DNA of 64,000 bases from an uncultured Colwellia sp. (GCA_913058395.1 CAJXQI010000002.1:64001-128000); one strand, 5' to 3'. Counted from the stretch's first letter, positions 48,001 to 56,004 are shown. Numbers and translations: made by a program. The notes: a model not told the origin generated them from the letters alone.

Positions 48001-48902
48001 AAACGCTCAGACTCTTCCGCATCAACCGTTAAGCCAATGTTGTATTGTTTTGCTTGTAAACAAAGCGCTTTAAGTTTTGGCACAACTTCAGCCATTACAC
48101 GTTCTTTATGAGTAAACTCGTAACGTGGATGAATGGCAGAAAGTTTTACTGAAATACCCGGTACTTTGCGTGGATCGTTTTTACCCGACGCTACCGCTGC
48201 ATTACCAATAGTGACAATCGCATCTTGGTACGACTTCAAATAACGTTCAGCATCGGCCATGGTGCGAGCACCTTCACCAAGCATATCGTAAGAATACACG
48301 TAGCCTTGTTGTTCTTTAGTCGCAGCTCGTTCAGTTGCTGCAACAATGGTTTCGCCCATCACAAACTGCTGACCCATAATTTTCATGGCGTAGTTCATTG
48401 ATTTACGAATAACAGGCTCACCTAAACGGCCGATGGTTCTTTTTAATAATCCAAAGCTGTCTTGCTTACGATTATCAGCATAATCAACCATAGAGCCAGT
48501 GATCAAAAGCCCCCACGAAGAAGCATTAACAAATAACGAATCACTACCGCCTAAATGCGTAGTCCACTGACCTTGAGAAATTTTGTCACGAATTAACGCA
48601 TCTTGCGTATGTTTATCAGGTACACGAAGTAAAGCTTCCGCCAAACACATTAATACCACACCTTCTTCACTTGAAAGCGAGTATTCTTTTAATAAAGCAT
48701 CTATTGCGCCATTACCAGCTTGGTCTAGGCGAATTTGTAATACCATTTTGCGAGCTCTTTCCCAAGCCCTACTTCTGGCACTAACATTAACTTCAGCTAA
48801 AGGTAGAATATGATCTACCGCTATATTCTCATCAATACGATAAAATTCACGAATCTTCTGACGGATTGGACAGTCAGTAATAAAAGAACCATTAAAAAGC
48901 AT
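45078..48902 (-). CDS. putA: Bifunctional proline dehydrogenase / P5C dehydrogenase PutA
   Basis: A 1274-residue enzyme oxidising proline to glutamate. Domains: an N-terminal helical arm (residues 1-130), the FAD beta/alpha-barrel proline dehydrogenase (about 150-490; D-A-E-E-S-E-R-L-D and V-K-G-A-Y-W-D-S-E), the NAD aldehyde dehydrogenase (about 570-1030; W-N-F-P-L-A, F-T-G-S-T-E-T-G and the catalytic Cys in S-A-G-Q-R-C-S-A-L), and a C-terminal domain as in long PutA proteins. It begins directly with the arm and lacks the ribbon-helix-helix DNA-binding domain that lets E. coli PutA repress its own operon. putP is not in the window. Confidence 0.96.
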   Translation of the reverse strand: MLFNGSFITDCPIRQKIREFYRIDENIAVDHILPLAEVNVSARSRAWERARKMVLQIRLDQAGNGAIDALLKEYSLSSEEGVVLMCLAEALLRVPDKHTQDALIRDKISQGQWTTHLGGSDSLFVNASSWGLLITGSMVDYADNRKQDSFGLLKRTIGRLGEPVIRKSMNYAMKIMGQQFVMGETIVAATERAATKEQQGYVYSYDMLGEGARTMADAERYLKSYQDAIVTIGNAAVASGKNDPRKVPGISVKLSAIHPRYEFTHKERVMAEVVPKLKALCLQAKQYNIGLTVDAEESERLDISLDVIEAVFSDDDLTGWNGFGIALQAYQKRAIFVVDWLRELTLRVDRKMMVRLVKGAYWDSEIKNAQKDGHQHFPVFTRKSSTDVSYHACANKLLDYRDTIYPQFATHNAYTAATIVELAGDDKEGFEFQCLHGMGDSLYDQIVTNERIQCRIYAPVGQHEDLLAYLVRRLLENGANSSFVNAIVDETQPVESLLEDPVERTQRLKEKYNKQIVKPIALYYGENGADRDNSKGLDLTDVNAITPLKASLDNWFKDNQLNESELPEGTSAVKNPANHSEIIGFHKHHDKDDMLAMIDTAQTAFATWSTTPVSERAELLCRVADILERHTDELIALCIKEAGKIAQDGIDEVREAVDFCRYYAERAIELESDERLEARGVVLCISPWNFPLAIFLGQVAAAIATGNTVLAKPAEQTSLIALRTIELMKSVGLPEGVVQAVIARGSQVGRVIIPDERIQTVMFTGSTETGTVISQTLAERGGDQVPLIAETGGQNCMVVDSTALPEQVVDDVISSGFQSAGQRCSALRVLFLQEDIADNVITMLKGALAELHVGNPEYLSTDVGPVIDQKALGALNAHSEYMKTNGKLLYQCEVSEEVAGNEHFFFAPRLYEISDISVLKQEVFGPCVHVVRFKGSEIEQVVDKINSTGFGLTMGIHTRIEHRAFDLAKLSRAGNVYINRNMIGAVVGVQPFGGRGLSGTGPKAGGPNYLTRLVKEKATPDAEQFNLQSSHLEALECDEKSRSEAITMMNNANNAEKNWRLADLNTRISSVRQLLAKIAHVDIVDDLADDLSLTLTAARSQLIDIEKRLKKPKVLPGPTGESNIIYLENRGNVISFGDKNSTFHFWVLSIVTALATGNTVVTVVSDLFYDEALAFRDKFIATGEDKNVFQVARLRHLSTMLAHPKLSGVVVDSHCDRKHYISEKLAQRQGAILPVISSEYMDNLIQRLLTEKTISIDTTASGGNTSLMTLVEED

Positions 48903-49251
48903 GTGCTTGCCCTAAAAATAAGATGAAATAGTATTCAAAACCATTCAAAGTTAATTACAATAAAAAATATTCGCGCATGTTAATTCAAACTCTACAGAAT
49001 GTGCTACTTAAATATTGCCTTTAAACAGAATTTTTTGCTTCAAAACAATATAAAGTGAACGATATGCTGACTTTCAAACAATTAGCGCAGAATTATTTAC
49101 CAATTAGTTACATTGGTTAAAAAAATTCATACATTGGCGTCAAGTAATTAATAAGTTAACTCAACTGCCGAGTACGGCTTTGGTTATTAATAGTAGTAGG
49201 TTCTGCTATTAAATAAACAAGTCAGACATTAAGCAAAACCGTTTATGGCTA
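48903..49251. other. Divergent intergenic region putA/vemP-like
   Basis: About 350 nt without a gene; it must hold the putA promoter. Strongly A+T-rich. I recognise no operator here. A perfect inverted repeat follows at 49252. Confidence 0.4.
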
Positions 49252-49289
49252 AACACCTTTTAATTAGCTTACTTTAATTAAAAGGTGTT
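49252..49289. repeat. 15-bp inverted repeat upstream of the vemP-like gene
   Basis: AACACCTTTTAATTA (49252-49266) and TAATTAAAAGGTGTT (49275-49289), perfect, 8-nt loop. It lies 65 nt before the vemP-like start, with no T tract, so either an operator or part of the leader RNA. Confidence 0.6.
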
Positions 49290-49354
49290 AACGCTATTGA
49301 AACATAAACAAAGAACCATATATTATTATGTATCTTAAAGAAGAGTTTGTTTTT

Positions 49355-49774
49355 ATGTGGCGTCAATTAGCAGTAATGTTATTTGTTTTAGTAGTAGCTC
49401 ACACCGCTAGTGCTTTGCCGATCTCTGAGGTTTTAACTGTTGAAAATTCGACTCACCTTACAAACACTCAAATAAAGCAGCAACCTACTTCAGTTTTTGA
49501 TGACAATGAACCCGAAGATTTACTTAATCTTCCAAGACTAAACCGAATTAGTCCGGCTTTATTCAATGCTGAAATACAAACCACGCCAAACTATGTATTA
49601 GTAGTCGAATTCTTTAAAATTAAGCTTTCTGCTGGCTTGTATAAAAACTTAATCAACCCACCTTTAATAACGCCTTGGTTTGAACAGTTAAGCCATAAAA
49701 ATAATTCATCTCGACTTTCTGGCTGGAAAGACGGCAACTCTTTGTATTCATCTCGCACTACCTACCATAGTTAA
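49355..49774 (+). CDS. vemP: VemP-like secretion-monitoring arrest peptide
   Basis: A 139-residue exported protein: signal peptide M-W-R-Q-L-A-V-M-L-F-V-L-V-V-A-H-T-A-S-A (1-20), a hydrophilic middle, and a C-terminal segment R-L-S-G-W-K-D-G-N-S-L-Y (residues 120-131) ending eight residues before the stop. Vibrio VemP (159 residues), as I remember it, stalls with an R-I-S-G-W-K-E-T-N-A-M-Y motif close to its C terminus. Together with the position just before secD-secF, this identifies the protein. When export is poor the nascent chain would stay arrested and open the downstream mRNA for secD translation. The start at 49355 has AAGAG about 9 nt upstream; an in-frame ATG at 49328 would add nine residues. 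The match after Tyr131 is weak. Confidence 0.85.
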   Translation: MWRQLAVMLFVLVVAHTASALPISEVLTVENSTHLTNTQIKQQPTSVFDDNEPEDLLNLPRLNRISPALFNAEIQTTPNYVLVVEFFKIKLSAGLYKNLINPPLITPWFEQLSHKNNSSRLSGWKDGNSLYSSRTTYHS

Positions 49775-49974
49775 TTCACTAAAAGCAGTTTAATAAAACA
49801 TAACCTTTTAGTTTTTCGACTGTAAAAATCACTTATTTACCTTTTTCAAATACCAATACTCAACCATTGGTTGCTTGTCGTATGCGCGCTTTTTTAATTG
49901 GCCTTTACCTTGAATAATCGTCATTAGTTTTTCAATGATTCAAGGCAACTTACGACAAGTTTTTATGTAGAGAT
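49750..49974 (+). promoter_or_regulatory. Structured vemP-secD intercistronic leader
   Basis: The region can fold into several stems. Long range: ATCT and CTAC in the last vemP codons (49750-49753 and 49758-49761) pair with GTAGAGAT at 49967-49974, which contains the probable secD SD (AGAG). Local stems: ACTAAAAG/CTTTTAGT (49778-49785/49805-49812), CAACCA/TGGTTG (49861-49866/49868-49873), CTTGTCGTA/TACGACAAG (49874-49882/49951-49959) and, inside it, CCTTGAAT/ATTCAAGG (49908-49915/49938-49945). A ribosome stalled at the vemP end would cover the anti-SD strand. The folding is by eye. Confidence 0.65.
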
Positions 49975-49980
49975 TTTATA

Positions 49981-51810
49981 ATGAATTCACGTACAACTAC
50001 GCAGACAACAAATGCGAAATGGCAAAATATTGTCATTATTTTCATCTTACTATTTATGGTTATTAGCGCCCTGCCAAATTTATATTCTGACAAGGTGAAC
50101 GTTCAGCTTATAAACAACAGCACTCAAAGCGAAACAATAGCTCCTCAAGATATTAATGCCTTACTGACCAGCAATAACCTGATGGTTGATGAAATTAAAA
50201 CATCAACGAACGGCTCAACCATTATCTTAAAAAATAAAGCCGATAAACAGGCGATAGAAAAACTATTAACACAGGAATATGCTAATGGTTATGCCGTTGA
50301 AAGCTCAGTAGAGAATGACTCTCCCGCATGGCTAAAATCGTTAAATGGCGAGCCGATAAAGCTCGGCTTAGATCTTAGTGGCGGAGTGCTATTTGTACTT
50401 GATGTTGATACCGAGCGTGCCCTTTCTGACAGATTGAAAAGCATCGCCTTAGACGTTAAAACCATAGCGATAGATAACCGCATCCGACTTGGCAAAGTAT
50501 CTCAAGCCAATAACCATTCAATCATCATTGATTTCTCTTCTGCTAAACAATCAGCTAGCAAGCTGTTATTAACAAAAATTAGTAACAGCTACCCAGAATT
50601 GACTCAGAAAAACCTAGCTGATAATAAAGTTGCTTTGAGCTTTAGCTCGCAGGAACAAACCAAATTTCGTCAAGAAACCATGAAGCAAACACTTAAAACC
50701 ATGCGCGGACGTATTGAAGAATTAGGCATTACGGAAGCAGTTACCCAAAAACAAGGTAAAAATAGAATTCGTATTGAATTACCCGGTGTACATGATCCTG
50801 AAGCAGCGAAAAAAATTATTGGCGCGACGGCATCATTAGACTTTTACCAATTGGCTGAGCATTCAAGAGCTGCAGGCATTATACAAATGAGTGACCAAAA
50901 TGGTCGTAAACTTAAAATGAATAGTCAGGTGATATTTTCTGGTGCCAATATTAAAAATGCTCGGTCAGGCCAAGATGAAATGGGTATGCCATTAGTCAAC
51001 TTAACCTTGGATGCCGTTGGCGGTAAAAAAATGTCGCAATTCTCCAAAAGGAATGTCGGCAAGCCAATGGTTACGGTATTTTCCGAATTTTATCGTAACA
51101 CCCAAGATGAAATGGTGAAGAAAAGTAAGGTAATTAATGTTGCCACTATTCAACAACACTTAGGTTCACAATTTAGCATTACCAATATGTCGAGCCATCA
51201 AGATGCACAAGAACTCGCGTTATTGCTCCGTGCAGGTTCATTAACCGCGCCAGTCACTATAGTAAAACAACGCAGTATTGAAGCAACACTTGGTGTTGAC
51301 AATATAGACAACGGCATTAAAGCATTAACCATAGGTATTACTTTTACTTTGTTATTTATGGTTTTTTGGTATCGAGCGTTAGGTGTTATCGCTAACATTG
51401 CCTTGGCATTAAATTTGGTCAGTTTACTTGGATTAATGTCATTACTACCTGGCGCGGTACTAACACTTCCTGGCATTGCAGGCTTAGTGCTAACTGTTGG
51501 TATGGCGGTTGATACCAACGTACTTATTTTTGAGCGAATAAAAGAAGAATTAAAACGTGGTCGCAAAGTAATATCTGCCATTGAATTGGGTTATAAAAGT
51601 GCATTTTCAACTATTTTAGATGCCAATATCACCACCATGATCACCGGCATTATTCTCTATTCCATCGGCTATGGTCCAGTAAAAGGCTTTGCCATCATTT
51701 TATGCTTGGGCATTTTAACCAGTATGTTTACCGGCGTTTTTGTTTCAAAAGCACTGATCAATTTATCTATTCGAGAAAACAAGTCACAGTTACTTGGAGT
51801 TAAACTATGA
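49981..51810 (+). CDS. secD: Protein translocase subunit SecD (second-set type)
   Basis: A 609-residue protein that uses the cation gradient to pull exported proteins out of the SecYEG channel. N-terminal helix (14-32), periplasmic P1 with L-G-L-D-L-S-G-G-V (about 127-135), then five transmembrane helices with G-M-A-V-D-T-N-V-L-I-F-E-R-I (507-520; Asp511 is the conserved ion-pathway acid) and D-A-N-I-T-T-M-I-T. No yajC precedes it; a VemP-like gene does, as for the inducible secDF2 of Vibrio. That suggests a second SecDF set, the housekeeping yajC-secDF lying elsewhere (not seen). It overlaps secF by 4 nt. Confidence 0.93.
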   Translation: MNSRTTTQTTNAKWQNIVIIFILLFMVISALPNLYSDKVNVQLINNSTQSETIAPQDINALLTSNNLMVDEIKTSTNGSTIILKNKADKQAIEKLLTQEYANGYAVESSVENDSPAWLKSLNGEPIKLGLDLSGGVLFVLDVDTERALSDRLKSIALDVKTIAIDNRIRLGKVSQANNHSIIIDFSSAKQSASKLLLTKISNSYPELTQKNLADNKVALSFSSQEQTKFRQETMKQTLKTMRGRIEELGITEAVTQKQGKNRIRIELPGVHDPEAAKKIIGATASLDFYQLAEHSRAAGIIQMSDQNGRKLKMNSQVIFSGANIKNARSGQDEMGMPLVNLTLDAVGGKKMSQFSKRNVGKPMVTVFSEFYRNTQDEMVKKSKVINVATIQQHLGSQFSITNMSSHQDAQELALLLRAGSLTAPVTIVKQRSIEATLGVDNIDNGIKALTIGITFTLLFMVFWYRALGVIANIALALNLVSLLGLMSLLPGAVLTLPGIAGLVLTVGMAVDTNVLIFERIKEELKRGRKVISAIELGYKSAFSTILDANITTMITGIILYSIGYGPVKGFAIILCLGILTSMFTGVFVSKALINLSIRENKSQLLGVKL

Positions 51811-52727
51811 ACAATTTCCTATTAAATCAAAGCCAAACATTAAGTAAGTTGCGCATCACTAGCTTCTATTTTGCTGCTGTACTTGTATTCTTTTCACTAT
51901 TCGGACTCATTAGTCACGGGCTTAATCTTGGTTTAGATTTTACCGGCGGTTACCTGACAGAATTCTCGACACAAGAATCACTTAGCCAAAAGAAAATGAC
52001 TACATTGTTAACATCATATTTGCCCGATACCTTTCAACTGACTTCTGCTGAAAATGGTACACATTGGAGCGTACAACAAGTTGATAATGACATCAGCTTA
52101 AAAGGCAAAGCATGGTTAGCAGAATTCTCCGAGCAAAGTGGCTTAAACATTATCCCACAAGACGCTATTTATATCGGTAGTCAGGTAGGTGAAGAGTTAA
52201 TTAATCAAGGTGGCTTGGCGTTATTAACGGCTGTGATAATAATACTAGTCTACCTATCATTTAGGTTTGAATGGCGTTTGGCCGCTGGCTCAGTAATCGC
52301 TCTTTTTCATGATGTTATTATTGTACTTGGGCTATTTGCTTGGTTTGACGTTTCATTTGATTTAACCATTCTTGCCAGCCTACTTGCCATTATTGGCTAT
52401 TCATTAAATGACTCAATTATTGTCGGCGACAAAATACGAGAAATTATGAAAAAGAATCAAGAAAAAAGTATCGAAACTATTATCAATTTAGCGATAAAAG
52501 CCACCATAGTGCGAACTTTAATAACCTCAGGAACGACATTGGCGACAATATTAGCCATTTATTTTTTTGCAGGTGAGTCATTAACCGGCTTTGCTATTGC
52601 TTTATTTTGTGGAATTTTAGTCGGTACATTTTCATCCATTGCCATTTCGGCAACAGTACCACAGTTGCTTGGTTTAACAGCAGATTATTACAAGCAGAAA
52701 GAACAAGAGGTTTGCCAGTTACCATAA
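51807..52727 (+). CDS. secF: Protein translocase subunit SecF
   Basis: A 306-residue partner of SecD with six helices. It has the family L-G-L-D-F-T-G-G-Y-L-T-E-F (about residues 37-49), F-H-D-V-I-I-V-L-G-L-F, G-Y-S-L-N-D-S-I-I-V-G-D-K-I-R-E (about 205-220) and R-T-L-I-T-S-G-T-T. Its ATG overlaps the secD stop (ATGA), which implies coupled translation. A 12-bp hairpin at 52753-52787 follows the gene. Confidence 0.93.
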   Translation: MNNFLLNQSQTLSKLRITSFYFAAVLVFFSLFGLISHGLNLGLDFTGGYLTEFSTQESLSQKKMTTLLTSYLPDTFQLTSAENGTHWSVQQVDNDISLKGKAWLAEFSEQSGLNIIPQDAIYIGSQVGEELINQGGLALLTAVIIILVYLSFRFEWRLAAGSVIALFHDVIIVLGLFAWFDVSFDLTILASLLAIIGYSLNDSIIVGDKIREIMKKNQEKSIETIINLAIKATIVRTLITSGTTLATILAIYFFAGESLTGFAIALFCGILVGTFSSIAISATVPQLLGLTADYYKQKEQEVCQLP

Positions 52728-52752
52728 TTAGATAGGCAGAAATGAAAGATGT

Positions 52753-52787
52753 TAGTACACCTATTAATGAATAAGATAGGTGTACTA
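52753..52787 (+). terminator. Hairpin after secF
   Basis: TAGTACACCTAT (52753-52764) and ATAGGTGTACTA (52776-52787), perfect 12 bp, 11-nt loop, 26 nt after the secF stop. Only weak T-richness follows, so it may be an atypical terminator. Confidence 0.55.
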
Positions 52788-52817
52788 CTTGAAGTGGTTT
52801 TCTAGCTAATTTATTGT

Positions 52818-53492
52818 TTATTCAATACCAATGTATTTATGAACTTGTACCGACAAACGCCAGTTGTTTTCAATACAAGTAGCAATGGCAAGTTCTGTCG
52901 CTCGCTGTTTTTGACTTATTGGTTGTAAGTATACTTGTTTGTTTTCTACCTTAAACCTTGTAAGTAAGGCTTTAAGGTCATCAATATGTTGCTCTGTGCC
53001 AACAGGATGTTTAATTTCATTCGCACGATTCATCGCACTGGCTAAAATATCATAGCCACCGCGCATATTAACTTTTGGCGAAACCGTTACCCAGCAATCA
53101 TCAGATACACGAATTTCAAAAGTGCCTGATGTTTCAACCTGACAGCTATAACCTTGTGCTTCAAAATATTCACACAACGCCGTTAAATCAACCATGCAAG
53201 GCTCGCCGCCCGTAATAACAATGTGTTTAGCTTTAAAGCCCTGCTGCGTAAATACTTTGGCTATATCGTCGAGTGATAAATTTGACCACTGTTCAGTTTC
53301 TTCAGACTTGTCTAATAGCTGCTGAGTGTTAATCTCAAGTTCAGGGTGAATTTCCCAAGTATGTTTGGTATCACACCATGAGCAGCCGACAGGACAGCCT
53401 TGTAAGCGAAGAAATATAGATGGTTGGCCAGTAAAAGAGCCCTCACCTTGCAGAGTTTCAAACAATTCATTTATTTTATAACGTGTGGTCAT
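52818..53492 (-). CDS. queE: 7-carboxy-7-deazaguanine synthase QueE
   Basis: A 224-residue radical-SAM enzyme converting 6-carboxytetrahydropterin to 7-carboxy-7-deazaguanine in queuosine synthesis. The cluster motif is C-P-V-G-C-S-W-C (Cys x3 Cys x2 Cys, about residues 33-40), after E-T-L-Q-G-E-G and followed by V-I-T-G-G-E-P (SAM-binding GGE). It is divergent from queC, separated by 69 nt holding both promoters; no preQ1 riboswitch was seen there. Confidence 0.95.
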   Translation of the reverse strand: MTTRYKINELFETLQGEGSFTGQPSIFLRLQGCPVGCSWCDTKHTWEIHPELEINTQQLLDKSEETEQWSNLSLDDIAKVFTQQGFKAKHIVITGGEPCMVDLTALCEYFEAQGYSCQVETSGTFEIRVSDDCWVTVSPKVNMRGGYDILASAMNRANEIKHPVGTEQHIDDLKALLTRFKVENKQVYLQPISQKQRATELAIATCIENNWRLSVQVHKYIGIE

Positions 53493-53561
53493 TACTTTAA
53501 TGCTTAGATAATTTCGAGTAGAATGCGCAAGTTTTCATTATACCCCAAGAGATAGATAAAT

Positions 53562-54221
53562 ATGAGTAATAAAGTTGTGGTAATTTTTTCCGGTGGCATG
53601 GATTCTTTCACTGTGCTTAATCGCGCCCTAAAAGACGGTAAAGAAGTTTATGCCTTAACTTTCGATTATGGCCAGAAACATGTGAAAGAAATAGCCTGTG
53701 CCAGCAAAGTTTGTACACAACTTGGCGTTGCTCATAAAGTTATTGATATTTCGGCTATTAACCAATTACTTGCGGGTTCATCATTAACCGATGATATTGA
53801 AATACCAGAAGGTCATTACGAAGCTGAAAGCATGAAATCGACCGTTGTGCCAAATCGTAATATGATTTTATTATCACTAGCGGTTGGTTATGCTGTGTCA
53901 GTTAACGCTTCACAAGTGTATTACGGCGCACATTCTGGCGATCATGCTATTTATCCTGATTGTCGTCCAGAATTTGTTATGAAAATGAATGACGTGTGTA
54001 AAATTGCTAATTATGAAGCGGTAGAAATATTTAGCCCGTACCTAACCGTAACTAAAACTGACATTTTAACTGACGGTTTGAAAATGGGCTTAAGTTACGA
54101 TGATACGTGGACTTGTTATAACGGTCGTGAAAAAGCTTGTGGAAAATGTGGTGCTTGCCAAGAGCGCTTAGAAGCATTCGCTGATAATAATACGACAGAT
54201 CCCTTAGCTTACGAAGTATAA
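53562..54221 (+). CDS. queC: 7-cyano-7-deazaguanine synthase QueC
   Basis: A 219-residue ATP-dependent ligase that makes preQ0 from 7-carboxy-7-deazaguanine. P-loop motif F-S-G-G-M-D-S (residues 9-15), V-P-N-R-N-M-I-L-L in the middle, and the C-terminal zinc Cys cluster [16 protein letters not shown]. coli QueC has S-G-G-Q-D-S; the Met here is a normal family variant. It is divergent from queE. A dispersed-repeat copy and terminator follow. Confidence 0.95.
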   Translation: MSNKVVVIFSGGMDSFTVLNRALKDGKEVYALTFDYGQKHVKEIACASKVCTQLGVAHKVIDISAINQLLAGSSLTDDIEIPEGHYEAESMKSTVVPNRNMILLSLAVGYAVSVNASQVYYGAHSGDHAIYPDCRPEFVMKMNDVCKIANYEAVEIFSPYLTVTKTDILTDGLKMGLSYDDTWTCYNGREKACGKCGACQERLEAFADNNTTDPLAYEV

Positions 54222-54254
54222 TTAATAGAGCAATATATAGAAATATTGATCATA

Positions 54255-54308
54255 TGCTCTTTCACATCCATGTGAGCGCGTTATACCGTACATCCTGTAC
54301 ATAAAAAA
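54255..54308. repeat. Dispersed repeat, short copy (between queC and lysC)
   Basis: TGCTCTTTCACATC (54255-54268) and ATACCGTACATCCTGTACAT (54283-54302) plus an A-run match the ends of the element at 57314-57420. In this copy the middle is only 14 nt. CACATCCATGTG in it is a palindrome. It runs into the terminator that follows. Confidence 0.75.
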
Positions 54309-54331
54309 GGGACTGTAAATGTCCCTTTTGT
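54303..54331. terminator. Bidirectional terminator between queC and lysC
   Basis: AAAAGGGAC (54305-54313) and GTCCCTTTT (54321-54329), 7-nt loop. The A-run on the left acts as the T tract for lysC on the minus strand; the right side has TTTT plus a T-rich stretch for queC. Confidence 0.85.
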
Positions 54332-54364
54332 GTTTTTATAACGGTAATGAATAACTCAAACGTT

Positions 54365-55741
54365 TTAGTGCGTAAATAAAGTATCGTGTAAACGCTCTAC
54401 CACTTGATTAGCATCTTCTTCAGGAACTAAAAAACACAAGTTATGGTCACTGGCACCATGACAAATCATGCGAATATTAAAATCATTCACTTTATCAAAA
54501 ATACTGCTACCAACACCTTTAGTACCGTGAATTTTATTACCGATGACCGCAATTAAACTCAAACCATGCTCAACACTGACTTCACAAAGTTGTTCAAGCT
54601 CTTCAACAACCGCTTTTGTTAATAACGCTTGTGTTGAACCCAACGGATTATCAAAGGTTAAAGCAACACTAATTTCACTGGTTGTGATCAAATCAACACT
54701 TAATTGATGTTTGGCTAATACCGTAAATACCTTCGCCAAAAAACCGCTAGCATGTAACATTTCAGGGCTTTTGACGGTAACGAGTGTTTGTTCACGACGT
54801 AAGGCAATTGAACGATATGTTGGGTTAGAGTCAACTTGGCGTTGAATGCGAGTGCCGCCGGCATTAGGTTCTTTACTCGAACCAACAAACACCGGAATAT
54901 CTTGTCGCATAGCAGGTATAAGCGTGGCAGGATGCAATATTTTCGCGCCAAAGGTCGCCATTTCAGCCGCTTCACCAAAGCTAATTTCATTAATTGAACG
55001 CGCTTGGTCAGTAATACGAGGATCGGTCGTAAAAATACCAACAACATCTGTCCAAATACTTAAGTTACTGGCTTGAATAGCTTCAGCTAACAATGCCGCA
55101 CTATAGTCAGAGCCGCCTCGGCCTAATGTAGTGGTATTACCTTGTTCATCACTACCAATAAAACCTTGAGTAACAATAACTTTCTCTGTTAATTTCGGTA
55201 ATAGTGACTCTTGAGCATTCTTTGCTAACTGCGCTAGATTAACTTGCGCTTTACCGTACAAATCATCGGTTTTCATTACTTGGCGAGCATCAAAATAATG
55301 GCCATTCACGTCAACACTTTGTAGCACTTGCGCAAAAATACGCGAGCTCATTTGCTCACCAAAGCTGAGTATTTCATCGCTGTTTTGTAAGCAATATTGA
55401 TTTGCTTGTTGCTGTGCGTAATTTTCTAATGCTTCTAAAAGTGTGTTTATTTCAGTATCGAGTGCTTGATGACAGGCTAAGTGTTGCGTAATAGCAAACT
55501 GAATTCGACCAATATCAGCGATAATACCAGCACGTTCTTGCTCTGGAACATTTTCTTGGCTAAGTCTAACGAGTTTATTTGTTACACCCGAACTAGCAGA
55601 TACCACCACCAAACGGTTACAAGTATCTTTTTTAATAATCTCGGCGCAGCGAAGCATAGCTTGAAAGTCGGCAACACTGGTGCCGCCAAATTTTGCGACA
55701 GTAATTTCATTAGCGCTTGCTTGATTAACCACTACTGACAT
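54365..55741 (-). CDS. lysC: Lysine-sensitive aspartokinase III
   Basis: A 458-residue monofunctional aspartokinase. V-A-K-F-G-G-T-S-V-A-D-F near the N terminus, E-I-S-F-G-E-A-A-E-M-A in the kinase domain, and C-terminal ACT domains (about residues 300-458). It phosphorylates aspartate at the entry to lysine, threonine and methionine synthesis. The upstream lysine riboswitch identifies it as the lysine-regulated isozyme. Its ATG (55739-55741) lies inside the last codons of a 43-codon upstream ORF, with GGAGAA 5 nt upstream, so it may be translated by coupling. Confidence 0.94.
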   Translation of the reverse strand: MSVVVNQASANEITVAKFGGTSVADFQAMLRCAEIIKKDTCNRLVVVSASSGVTNKLVRLSQENVPEQERAGIIADIGRIQFAITQHLACHQALDTEINTLLEALENYAQQQANQYCLQNSDEILSFGEQMSSRIFAQVLQSVDVNGHYFDARQVMKTDDLYGKAQVNLAQLAKNAQESLLPKLTEKVIVTQGFIGSDEQGNTTTLGRGGSDYSAALLAEAIQASNLSIWTDVVGIFTTDPRITDQARSINEISFGEAAEMATFGAKILHPATLIPAMRQDIPVFVGSSKEPNAGGTRIQRQVDSNPTYRSIALRREQTLVTVKSPEMLHASGFLAKVFTVLAKHQLSVDLITTSEISVALTFDNPLGSTQALLTKAVVEELEQLCEVSVEHGLSLIAVIGNKIHGTKGVGSSIFDKVNDFNIRMICHGASDHNLCFLVPEEDANQVVERLHDTLFTH

Positions 55742-55863
55742 GCAAGTTCTCCATGAAGTTGAGATTGAACGAATGTATGCTCAAGACTAGCTTGGTGCAT
55801 GTATACAGGTAAGGTTGTGACTGTAATTTGGCCACAACAGCTTATTTGATGAGATACTAACAT
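55732..55863 (-). CDS. 43-residue ORF overlapping the lysC start
   Basis: A small ORF in the lysC leader: ATG at 55861-55863 with AGGGAGA 6 nt upstream, stop TAG at 55732-55734, overlapping the lysC start by 10 nt. The product begins M-L-V-S-H-Q-I-S-C-C-G-Q and ends L-H-G-E-L-A-C-Q; it has three Cys, no Lys and no membrane helix. Absence of Lys codons argues against a classic lysine attenuation peptide. I recognise no family. Its good SD and overlap suggest that it loads ribosomes for lysC. Confidence 0.5.
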   Translation of the reverse strand: MLVSHQISCCGQITVTTLPVYMHQASLEHTFVQSQLHGELACQ

Positions 55864-56004
55864 AAAAATTCTCCCTAATAGCTTACTGACAGTCAATTTA
55901 ATTAAAATAAATTGAGTAATTTAAGCTAATAAAAAACAGGAAGAGCATGACTGAGCGTAGAGTGAATAATAGCTGTGAAACGTGATTATTCAGGCGATAC
56001 TTTT

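Noticed and set aside
53493-53561. preQ1 riboswitch between queE and queC
   Set aside because: The 69-nt gap shows no preQ1 hairpin or A-rich tail; only promoters fit there.
55864-56004. A classical terminator as expression platform of the lysine riboswitch
   Set aside because: A T-run exists near 55934-55939, but the only stem I could draw needs the P1 strand, which gives the wrong sign of control; left unresolved.
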